From: Kiritimatiellales bacterium
GTDB taxonomy: Bacteria > Verrucomicrobiota > Kiritimatiellia > Kiritimatiellales > Pontiellaceae
NCBI GenBank assembly: GCA_021734595.1
Contig: JAIPIO010000247.1
Location: 1-5,808 of the forward strand
Length of the DNA stretch: 5,808 nt
Reading direction: 5' to 3'
Each line of letters opens with the position of its first letter. Position 1 is the first letter of the stretch. This document shows, piece after piece, positions 1 to 5,074 of this stretch. A program made the position numbers and the translations under genes. The notes under the pieces were generated by a model that had not been told where the DNA came from, did not search any database, and saw only the letters and a list, made by a program, of their open reading frames with translations.

Positions 1-343
1 CTTCGCCGCCGCAGGCGGCGGCGTTTCCATCGTTTGGATGCACCTGCACACTGAGTTTTTGCTTGGAGTCGATCAGTTTGAAAAGAAGCGGCAGGCTGGT
101 TCCGGCAACGCGGCTTCCGAGAATGGCAGTACCGGACTCCGCCAGCACATCCTTAAGGGTTTTGCCGGCCAATGGACCGTTGGCAACAATGCTCATGCCG
201 TCGTCGCGGTCGGAGATTTCCCACGACTCGGCATAAATGCCCTCCGGCACATCGCGGTGGTAGGTTTCGGGGATGCGGGTTCCGCCCCAGATATAATCCT
301 TGTAGACCGGCGCGAATTTCATTGGGTACAGGTTGTTTTTCAT
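1..343 (-). CDS. manA: Mannose-6-phosphate isomerase class I, N-terminal part (cut by window edge)
   Basis: This is a zinc enzyme that interconverts mannose 6-phosphate and fructose 6-phosphate in the cytosol, linking mannose use and GDP-mannose supply to glycolysis. Reading the minus strand from ATG at 343 gives 114 codons with no stop before the window edge. The start reads MKNNLYPMKFAPVYKDYIWG, and the hallmark stretch at residues 85-105 contains LLFKLIDSKQKLSVQVHPND. In the family, the Gln and His of QVHPND (Q100, H102) are metal ligands; the remaining Glu and His ligands lie beyond the edge. The family is usually about 310-400 residues, so roughly a third is visible. No Shine-Dalgarno site precedes 343 or the alternative Met8. 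A TAATAAT box sits on the minus strand at 360-366, so the transcript may have a very short leader. The gene diverges from the DciA-like gene. Identity is secure; the exact start is less so. Confidence 0.88.
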   Translation of the reverse strand, partial: MKNNLYPMKFAPVYKDYIWGGTRIPETYHRDVPEGIYAESWEISDRDDGMSIVANGPLAGKTLKDVLAESGTAILGSRVAGTSLPLLFKLIDSKQKLSVQVHPNDGNAAACGGE

Positions 344-388
344 GGGATGGATTAAAGGGATTATTAGTGTTCAAATCAATCCCGGTTT

Positions 389-802
389 ATGGCTGAATGT
401 AGATATATGGAACAGCCAAGAAATATGAAGCCTGACGGCAACCGGTGGGATATCGATAAGATGCGCTATCAAATGGACAAAGCGCCCCCGCCGAAGCGGG
501 ATGTAAAAAGCATGGGCGAGCTCCTGCCGGAAATCATGTCTGCGATGGATCAGCCGCAGGATGAAGCGATCACGGTGCTGTGCGGTGCATGGGAACAACT
601 GGTGGGCGCGCAGGTGGCGGCATACAGCAAGCCCGGATATCTGCAGGAACGGGTTCTTTATGTTTTTGTGAACCATCCCGGCTGGATTACCGAACTGCAA
701 CGCATGAAACGGCCCCTGTTGCAAAAAATCCAGCAGCACTACCGCGAAATGAAAATCCGCCAGCTGCGGTTTGAGTACAGCGCCGGGATGAAGATGCAGT
801 AA
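389..802 (+). CDS. dciA: DUF721/DciA-like protein (putative replicative-helicase loader)
   Basis: Up to 137 residues. The region from about residue 60 to 130 matches the DUF721 pattern as I know it: a helix with LCGAWEQLVG, then a stretch including YLQERVLYVFVNHPGWITEL, then a helix with a basic and Gln-rich face and the strand IRQLRFEYS. DciA proteins interact with the replicative helicase DnaB and are thought to help load it at the origin in bacteria that lack DnaC/DnaI-type loaders. The KH-like fold of the family is known from homologues and is not visible here directly. The first 40 residues are charged, Pro/Lys-rich and probably disordered. The start is uncertain: in-frame ATGs at 389, 407, 425 and 461 all lack a clear Shine-Dalgarno site, and the longest is given here. 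The gene diverges from manA and converges on tsf. Assignment to DUF721 is likely; the loader role is by homology only. Confidence 0.8.
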   Translation: MAECRYMEQPRNMKPDGNRWDIDKMRYQMDKAPPPKRDVKSMGELLPEIMSAMDQPQDEAITVLCGAWEQLVGAQVAAYSKPGYLQERVLYVFVNHPGWITELQRMKRPLLQKIQQHYREMKIRQLRFEYSAGMKMQ

Positions 803-808
803 CACCGC

Positions 809-887
809 TTCCAACCATTGGGAAAAGTTTTCCAACCATTGGAAATAAAAAAGCCCGCCGGTTGGCGGGCTTTCCAATCGCTGGAAA
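809..887. repeat. Three phased copies of a TTTCCAA-N3-TTGGAAA-like palindrome
   Basis: Copy 2 (829-845) is TTTCCAACCATTGGAAA, with perfect 7-bp arms around CCA. Copy 1 (809-824) is TTCCAACCATTGGGAA, the same motif with one extra G. Copy 3 (871-887) is TTTCCAATCGCTGGAAA, with 6-bp arms. The shared TTCCAAYCRYTGG core begins at 809, 830 and 872, offsets of exactly 21 and 42 bp, or two and four turns of B-DNA. All copies lie between two convergent genes, and copy 3 shares three bases with the terminator stem. The copies could be binding sites for a dimeric protein, weak RNA hairpins, or members of a dispersed intergenic repeat family. The sequence shows the repeats and spacing; the role is inference. 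Confidence 0.8.
847..873 (-). terminator. Rho-independent terminator of the rpsB-tsf operon
   Basis: A 10-bp stem (850-859 with 864-873, AAAGCCCGCC/GGCGGGCTTT) closes a 4-nt loop. Read on the minus strand, the 3' side runs into six T residues, an A and three more T residues, ideal for ending transcription about 20-45 nt after the tsf stop. On the plus strand only three T residues follow before CC, so it would serve the DciA-like gene less well. Confidence 0.9.
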
Positions 888-894
888 CAGCGGA

Positions 895-1755
895 TTAGGC
901 GCCGAGCTGGTAACGGACAAACCGACGAATGGTCAGCGTGTCGTCGAGTTCTTTTGCTTTTGCCGCGACGAGGTCGGTGATCGATACCTTGTCCTCTTTC
1001 ACGAAGCCCTGCTCGACAAGGCAAATCTGGGAGAAAAATTTGTTAATTTTCCCCTTCAGGATGTTGTTAATCATCTCTTCCGGCCGGGTTTTCCCTTTTT
1101 CTTCATCTTCGGTCTGGAGCTGTTTGCGGAAGATATCCTTTTCAGCTTCGATGGTTTCGGCCGGAACGTCTTCCCGTACCAGATACTCGGGGGCCGCGGC
1201 GGCAACGTGCAGGGTTAGGTCCTTGGACAGCTCCTGAAAGACCGGGTTTTCCAAGGTCTCCGGCTTGCCGCAGCCGACTTCAACGAGCACACCGACTTTT
1301 CCACCCATGTGGATGTAGGAGGTGATCGCACCGGTACCTTCGACGTCCCACTTGACATTGCGCCGCAACTGGAGCTTTTCGCCGATCGACGAAATCTTCT
1401 CGGTAACCTTGTCGGCAACCGCATCGGTCATTTTGCCGGTTTCGTGGTTGAGGGCATCGGTTTTCATTTCTTCGACAAACGCCTGGAAGTCGTCGTTGCG
1501 GGTCACAAAGTCGGTTTCGCAGTTGACTTCGATCATGGCCGCGCTCTGGGCGTCGGCGGAAACAACCGCTTCGATCTTGCCTTCCTTCGCTTCCTTGCTG
1601 GCGCGCTTGGCGGCGACGGCAGCACCGCGCTCGCGCAGGATTTTCACCGCGGCGTCAAAATCGCCATCGGTTTCTTCCAGCGCTCGCTTGCACTCCATCA
1701 TGCCGACGCTGGTAGCGTCGCGCAGTTCCTTAACCATACTTGCAGTAATAGCCAT
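895..1755 (-). CDS. tsf: Translation elongation factor Ts
   Basis: EF-Ts is the cytosolic guanine nucleotide exchange factor that releases GDP from EF-Tu so it can reload with GTP. The 286-residue length is close to the 283 of E. coli. The N-terminal UBA-like domain (about 1-55) has VKELRDATSVGMMECKRALE, typical of the EF-Tu-binding start. TDFV at 81-84, within the family's NCETDFV stretch, includes the conserved Asp-Phe pair that inserts into EF-Tu. HMGGKVGVLVEV (149-160) and LHVAAAAP (182-189) mark the core subdomains, and the C-terminal module ends in IRRFVRYQLGA. The Shine-Dalgarno GAGAGGA (minus strand, 1764-1770) sits 8 nt before the ATG. The gene follows rpsB after 20 nt, the usual rpsB-tsf operon, and ends before a strong terminator. 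Nothing looks damaged. Confidence 0.98.
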   Translation of the reverse strand: MAITASMVKELRDATSVGMMECKRALEETDGDFDAAVKILRERGAAVAAKRASKEAKEGKIEAVVSADAQSAAMIEVNCETDFVTRNDDFQAFVEEMKTDALNHETGKMTDAVADKVTEKISSIGEKLQLRRNVKWDVEGTGAITSYIHMGGKVGVLVEVGCGKPETLENPVFQELSKDLTLHVAAAAPEYLVREDVPAETIEAEKDIFRKQLQTEDEEKGKTRPEEMINNILKGKINKFFSQICLVEQGFVKEDKVSITDLVAAKAKELDDTLTIRRFVRYQLGA

Positions 1756-1775
1756 TCTATAAATCCTCTCTTAAA

Positions 1776-3107
1776 TTAGGCTTCTTTTTTTTCTTCGGCT
1801 TCAGCTGCTTCCGCCGGAGCTTCCTCGGCCTTTTCCGGCTCTTCGGCAGGCGCTTCTTCCTTTACTTCTTCGATCGGTTCCGCGGCGGGCGCTTCTTCCT
1901 TCGGCTCTTCCACGGGAACTTCTTCGGCGACCGGTTCTTCTGCCGGGGCTTCGACAGCCTCTTCAGCAACCGGTGCTTCCGCCTTCGGCTCTTCCACGGG
2001 AACTTCTTCGGCGGCCGGTTCTTCTGCCGGGGCTTCGACAGCCTCTTCAGCAACCGGAGCTTCCTCGGCTTTTGCAGGTTTTTCCTTGGCCTTGGGTTTG
2101 GCTTCTTCTTTCGTCGGTTCGTCAGCGGGAGCTTCCTCCGTGGCTTCGGCCTTTTCCGCCTTCTTCTTTTTGGGCTTGGCTCCAGCTTCTTTCTTGGCCT
2201 CGTTCGCCGGAGCGGCGGCCTTCTCTTCGGCTTTTTTCTTTTCGTCGGCCTTCTTCTTCTCCGCCTTGATCTTCTTCAGGATTTCTTCGCGCTTCTTCTT
2301 CTCTTCCGCTTCCTTTTTCTGGCGCTCTTCGCGGGCTATAGTCGCTTTTTCGCGCTCTTCGGCGGCGGCTTTTTCGCGGGCTTCTTTCGCGGCCTTGGCT
2401 TTGGCGGTGTAGATTTCGTGGGCTTCCTTGATGGTTTCGCCCAGTACATCGGTGATCAGACCGATGGAACGCAGCGAATCGTCGTTGCCGGGGATCGGGT
2501 AATCAACCTCTTCCGGATTGGCGTTGGTGTCCACCAAAGCAACAACCGGGATATTCAGGCGCTTGGCCTCGGCGATCGCCAGCTTTTCGCGGCAGATATC
2601 AACAATGAAAATCGCGCCGGGCGTTTTTTCCATATCGGCAATCCCGGTCAGGTTGCGCTCAAGCTTGATTTTTTCGCGGCGCAGAACGGAAACCTCTTTT
2701 TTCAGCAGCTTGTCCATCGTGCCGTCGGCTTCCATTTTCTGGAGTTCGCGCATGCGGGCAACGGAGGAGCGGATCGTCTTGTTGTTGGTCAGCATGCCGC
2801 CGAGCCAGCGGTGGATGACATAGGGCTGCTCGAGCGCTTCGGCCTTTTCCTTGCAGATTTCACGCGCCTGCTTTTTGGTGCCGACGAAAAGAACCTTCTG
2901 GCCGCGAAGCACAACATCGTTCAGGAACAACTGTGCCAGTTGAAGCTGCGACAGGGTTTTCGTCAGGTCGATGATGTAAATCCCGTTCTTGGCGCCAAAG
3001 ATAAAGCGCCTCATTTTGGGATTCCAACGTTTGGTCTGGTGACCGAAATGCAGACCTGCATCCAGCAGATCCTCAACGGATATCGTCTTCTTAAATGACT
3101 CAGCCAT
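1776..3107 (-). CDS. rpsB: Ribosomal protein S2 with a ~210-residue charged C-terminal extension
   Basis: S2 is a small-subunit protein near the 30S neck, needed for S1 binding. Residues 1 to about 230 are a standard S2: GLHFGHQTKRWNPKMRRFIF (18-37), VGTKKQA (75-81), HRWLGGMLTN (99-108), VDTNANPEEVDYPIPGNDD (192-210). E. coli S2 is 241 residues; this one is 443. Residues 231-340 are rich in Lys, Glu and Ala (about 36 basic and 28 acidic residues) and look like a long helix or coiled coil. Residues 341-443 are acidic Glu/Pro/Ala, with about 39 Glu against 9 Lys and no Asp, probably disordered. They include two 28-residue repeats (350-377 and 378-405). The frame is open throughout, so this is one continuous gene and not a frameshift artefact. 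A strong Shine-Dalgarno AGGAGAGGA (3112-3120) lies 4 nt before the ATG. The gene is first in the operon with tsf. The core function is certain; the tail's function is unknown. Confidence 0.98.
   Translation of the reverse strand: MAESFKKTISVEDLLDAGLHFGHQTKRWNPKMRRFIFGAKNGIYIIDLTKTLSQLQLAQLFLNDVVLRGQKVLFVGTKKQAREICKEKAEALEQPYVIHRWLGGMLTNNKTIRSSVARMRELQKMEADGTMDKLLKKEVSVLRREKIKLERNLTGIADMEKTPGAIFIVDICREKLAIAEAKRLNIPVVALVDTNANPEEVDYPIPGNDDSLRSIGLITDVLGETIKEAHEIYTAKAKAAKEAREKAAAEEREKATIAREERQKKEAEEKKKREEILKKIKAEKKKADEKKKAEEKAAAPANEAKKEAGAKPKKKKAEKAEATEEAPADEPTKEEAKPKAKEKPAKAEEAPVAEEAVEAPAEEPAAEEVPVEEPKAEAPVAEEAVEAPAEEPVAEEVPVEEPKEEAPAAEPIEEVKEEAPAEEPEKAEEAPAEAAEAEEKKEA
1893..2060 (-). repeat. 84-bp tandem duplication inside the S2 tail
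   Basis: Two adjacent 84-bp units, 1977-2060 and 1893-1976, differ at only 4 positions by my alignment (80/84 identical). Each encodes 28 residues beginning APVAEEAVEAPAEEP; the copies differ at two residues (Ala365/Val393 and Ala376/Glu404). Synonymous positions are almost unchanged, so the duplication looks recent or homogenised. The 84-bp period keeps the reading frame, so the copy number can change without breaking rpsB. Confidence 0.93.
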
Positions 3108-3207
3108 TTAATCCTCTCCTTATTAGTTTATTATTAAACAATCCACTTTGACTCGCTCCGAGGAGGAGCGGCCTTCGCTTCTGACCCGCGCACGCAAGTC
3201 AATTAAG
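3108..3207 (-). promoter_or_regulatory. rpsB: rpsB 5' leader with possible SD-sequestering fold
   Basis: From the predicted start near 3207 to the rpsB ATG the transcript has about 100 nt. In the minus-strand RNA, UUGACUUGC (3202-3194) can pair with GCGAGUCAA (3156-3148), 9 pairs with one U-G wobble that would be a mismatch in plus-strand RNA. Competing with its last few pairs is hairpin CGCUCC-UCCUC-GGAGCG (3170-3154). The loop UCCUC (3164-3160) is the exact complement of GAGGA (3116-3112) within the Shine-Dalgarno site, allowing a pseudoknot that would hide it. S2-mediated autoregulation of rpsB-tsf is known in E. coli. That this leader works similarly is inference; purine-rich SD sites also find complements easily by chance. 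Confidence 0.4.
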
Positions 3208-3213
3208 GGGCGG

Positions 3214-3260
3214 AATATACGTATGCCCTTGCGGTGGGGCAAGGTTTAATTTTAAATTAT
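3214..3260 (-). promoter_or_regulatory. Predicted sigma70-type promoter of rpsB-tsf with UP-like tract
   Basis: On the minus strand, -35 TTGCCC (3242-3237) and -10 TATATT (3219-3214) are separated by the ideal 17 nt. Directly upstream of the -35, 3246-3260 is purely A/T (ATAATTTAAAATTAA on the minus strand), resembling the UP elements of strong ribosomal promoters. Transcription would begin near 3207. Confidence 0.6.
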
Positions 3261-3264
3261 TCTT

Positions 3265-3293
3265 TTGTAGCGGGGCCAGAAAAGACGTATTTC
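3265..3293 (+). promoter_or_regulatory. Weak promoter candidate for the sugar-kinase gene
   Basis: TTGTAG (3265-3270) and TATTTC (3288-3293) are 17 nt apart and face the gene starting at 3350, giving a leader of about 50 nt. Both boxes are imperfect, so this is a modest prediction. The A/T tract shared with the rpsB promoter lies just upstream and could help both. Confidence 0.35.
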
Positions 3294-3338
3294 TTACATT
3301 CCGGCGAATGGTATGACTGCCGTCGCCTCCAATGGTGG

Positions 3339-3344
3339 AAAGGA
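3339..3344 (+). promoter_or_regulatory. Shine-Dalgarno site fixing the kinase start at 3350
   Basis: AAAGGA lies 5 nt before ATG at 3350. The in-frame upstream ATG at 3332 has no such site and would overlap this one, so 3350 is preferred. Confidence 0.7.
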
Positions 3345-3349
3345 TCGGT

Positions 3350-4468
3350 ATGAAACCAGCCAGAGTCGCCGAACAGTTTGATGTGGCGGGGCAGCTTGCC
3401 AGCATACGCCCGACGGGGAGCGGGAATGTGAACGACACATACCTCGCCGTATTCCGCACCCACTTCTCCGAAGAGCGCATCATTATCCAGCGCATCAACG
3501 GGCATGTTTTCGCCCAACCGGAATGGATCATGGAAAACCTGAGCATCCTCACCACCCATTGCCACAAGCAACTTCAGGCGGAAAGCAGTTCCGCCGACCG
3601 TATATGGCAGCTTCCGCGCATTGTGCCATGCCGTAACGGGCAGGATTTCTTCAAGGATGAAAACGGCGACTTCTGGCGGGGGCTCACCCTGATTGCCTCC
3701 GCAAAATCCTATGATATTGCCCAGAGCGCGGAGCACGCATACGAGGTGGGCACGGTGCTTGGCCAGTTCCACCGCTTGGTTTCCACCATGAATCCGCTAA
3801 GTTTGCGCGATACGCTGCCTGGTTTTCATGAGACGCCTGGATACCTGGAAAAATACGATGAAGTGGTCAAGAGCCCCGATGCAGAGGATCTCGGTAGAAG
3901 TTCGCTCGAAGTGCGAAACCTGCAGCGCTTTGTCGAGGATCGCCGCGAATTTGCCTATGTCCTGCAAAACGCCCTCGAAGCCGGAGAGTTGAATCTGCGC
4001 CTGATCCACGGCGATCCGAAGATCAGCAATATCATGATCGACGACGATACCGGGAAGGGAACCTCCATCATTGATCTGGATACCGCCAAACCCGGTCTTA
4101 TCCACTATGATTTTGGCGATGCCCTGCGCTCACTCTGCAACAAGGTTGGGGAGGAGACCAATGATCTGGGAAAGGTGGCGTTCGATCTCGATCTTTGCGA
4201 AGCCTTTGTGCGCGGCTACATGGTTTTTGCGAAGGACTTCCTCACCGCCAACGACAAGAAATACCTTTACGACTCCATCCGTCTCATCACCTTCGAACTG
4301 GGGCTGCGCTTTTTTCAGGATTATCTGGCGGGAAATCTCTACTTCAAGGTGAAGTCGCCCGAGCAGAACCTGCAACGCGCCCAGGTTCAGTTCCGCCTGT
4401 GCGAAAGCATCGAAACTCGCAAACGCCAGATCAAGGAAGTGCTCGAGACGGCTCCTGCGGATTCATAG
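3350..4468 (+). CDS. APH-fold sugar kinase, N-acetylhexosamine 1-kinase-like
   Basis: 372 residues from the preferred start (378 if ATG 3332 is used). The order of motifs is that of the aminoglycoside phosphotransferase/choline kinase superfamily. A nucleotide-binding loop GSGNVNDTY (23-31) precedes the IIQRINGHVF stretch seen in NahK-type anomeric kinases. The catalytic HGDPKISNIM (220-229) has Asp222 as expected base and Asn227 as metal ligand. IIDLDT (240-245) supplies the second metal-binding Asp (Asp243), followed by HYDFGDALRS. Such enzymes transfer phosphate from ATP to the anomeric hydroxyl of GlcNAc/GalNAc or related sugars in the cytosol; the exact sugar cannot be read here. Homologues are sometimes labelled simply as phosphotransferase or, doubtfully, mucin desulfatase. 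A resistance role is unlikely given the chromosomal housekeeping setting. The gene stands alone and ends 21 nt before the convergent GDYXXLXY gene, with no clear terminator. Confidence 0.82.
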   Translation: MKPARVAEQFDVAGQLASIRPTGSGNVNDTYLAVFRTHFSEERIIIQRINGHVFAQPEWIMENLSILTTHCHKQLQAESSSADRIWQLPRIVPCRNGQDFFKDENGDFWRGLTLIASAKSYDIAQSAEHAYEVGTVLGQFHRLVSTMNPLSLRDTLPGFHETPGYLEKYDEVVKSPDAEDLGRSSLEVRNLQRFVEDRREFAYVLQNALEAGELNLRLIHGDPKISNIMIDDDTGKGTSIIDLDTAKPGLIHYDFGDALRSLCNKVGEETNDLGKVAFDLDLCEAFVRGYMVFAKDFLTANDKKYLYDSIRLITFELGLRFFQDYLAGNLYFKVKSPEQNLQRAQVQFRLCESIETRKRQIKEVLETAPADS

Positions 4469-4489
4469 ACCGCCGAAACCCGGTTTGCG

Positions 4490-5074
4490 TTATTCGGATT
4501 CCGCGGCGATGATCCGTAGCGACCGGCCCTCGGCAACCACATCTTCAATGACCGCGGCACCGTTGAGTATCCGTACGTCCGCCCAGCAGTTGGTGGTTGC
4601 AATTGCATCCCGCACGGCTTTCTCCGCCCGCGGGGCCTTGGCTTCGTCCATATAAAAGCGGTCAAACGGCAGATCAAAAGAGATGCCTTTAAAGACGTTG
4701 GTTTTGATTTCGCGGTTCCATTCCCATTTCTTTCCGCCGCAGGGTGTTTTCAGATACTCACCGGTTTCCGGGCGCGCCCGGCTCCAGTCGGCCAGAACGG
4801 TGAATCCATCCACATCTTTATTCAGCGTCACATACAGGTGTTCACCCCGCCTGACCAACGCAACTTCATGCTCCGCACAGGAAATATAGTCCTGCTCAAA
4901 GGAGAGTTGCACGTAGCGACCCTGAAACGGATCGGCGGGATCGACCGGTTGTGCCCGGAAACGGTGCACGGTCCCGTTTTGCAGGATCCGCTCCTTCTGC
5001 CGGATCATTATCGCCGGAATGGCGAACTGCACGGCAATCGTCACCAGCAACAGCAGGCAGGCCAGTTTTTTCAT
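4490..5074 (-). CDS. GDYXXLXY-family membrane-anchored protein
   Basis: 194 residues. A single hydrophobic segment at about 4-23 after MKK acts as signal anchor, so the rest probably faces the periplasm. The family signature follows at residues 43-59, PVDPADPFQGRYVQLSF. Here the eponymous G-D-Y-x-x-L-x-Y reads G52-R53-Y54-V-Q-L57-S-F59, so the Asp is Arg and the last Tyr is Phe. A second family-like motif, LPFDRFYMDE, is at 135-144. The biochemical function of the family is unknown; it is usually encoded next to DUF2157/DUF4401 membrane proteins, as here. The ATG overlaps the stop of the upstream gene (ATGA), and a strong Shine-Dalgarno lies 7 nt before it, implying coupled translation. Family assignment is good; function is not known. 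Confidence 0.85.
   Translation of the reverse strand: MKKLACLLLLVTIAVQFAIPAIMIRQKERILQNGTVHRFRAQPVDPADPFQGRYVQLSFEQDYISCAEHEVALVRRGEHLYVTLNKDVDGFTVLADWSRARPETGEYLKTPCGGKKWEWNREIKTNVFKGISFDLPFDRFYMDEAKAPRAEKAVRDAIATTNCWADVRILNGAAVIEDVVAEGRSLRIIAAESE

Noticed and set aside
3..22. GC-rich inverted repeat CGCCGCC-GCA-GGCGGCG as a terminator
   Set aside because: It lies inside the manA reading frame, encoding an Ala/Gly stretch after VHPND, and has no T-tract on either side.
38..355. Plus-strand open frame at the left edge
   Set aside because: The opposite strand encodes a clear ManA N-terminus in this interval, so the plus-strand frame is a shadow.
809..887. Short CRISPR array
   Set aside because: The units are palindromes of 16-17 bp with spacings of only 21 and 42 bp, one gap holds a terminator, and no cas genes are present.
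371..1024. Long minus-strand open frame (217 codons) across the DciA-like gene and the tsf end
   Set aside because: It overlaps two genes with clear family matches and crosses the tsf terminator, and its translation is rich in His, Arg and Pro with no family pattern. It is an antisense shadow.
1776..2417. S2 tail as a separate gene, frameshift fusion or assembly join
   Set aside because: The frame is continuous from the S2 core to a stop 20 nt before tsf. No internal ribosome site or change of frame is seen, and the charged stretch begins smoothly after the core.
2418..3098. 226-codon plus-strand open frame antisense to rpsB
   Set aside because: It lies entirely opposite the conserved S2 core. 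Its length follows from rpsB codon usage, it lacks a convincing ribosome site, and it resembles no family I know.
3197..3202. TTGACT on the minus strand as an alternative rpsB -35 box
   Set aside because: No -10-like sequence lies 16-18 nt downstream. The hexamer is better explained as one arm of the leader stem.
4469..4489. Terminator between the convergent kinase and GDYXXLXY genes
   Set aside because: Only a short AAACCCGGTTT near-palindrome is present, with no usable loop or T-tract.
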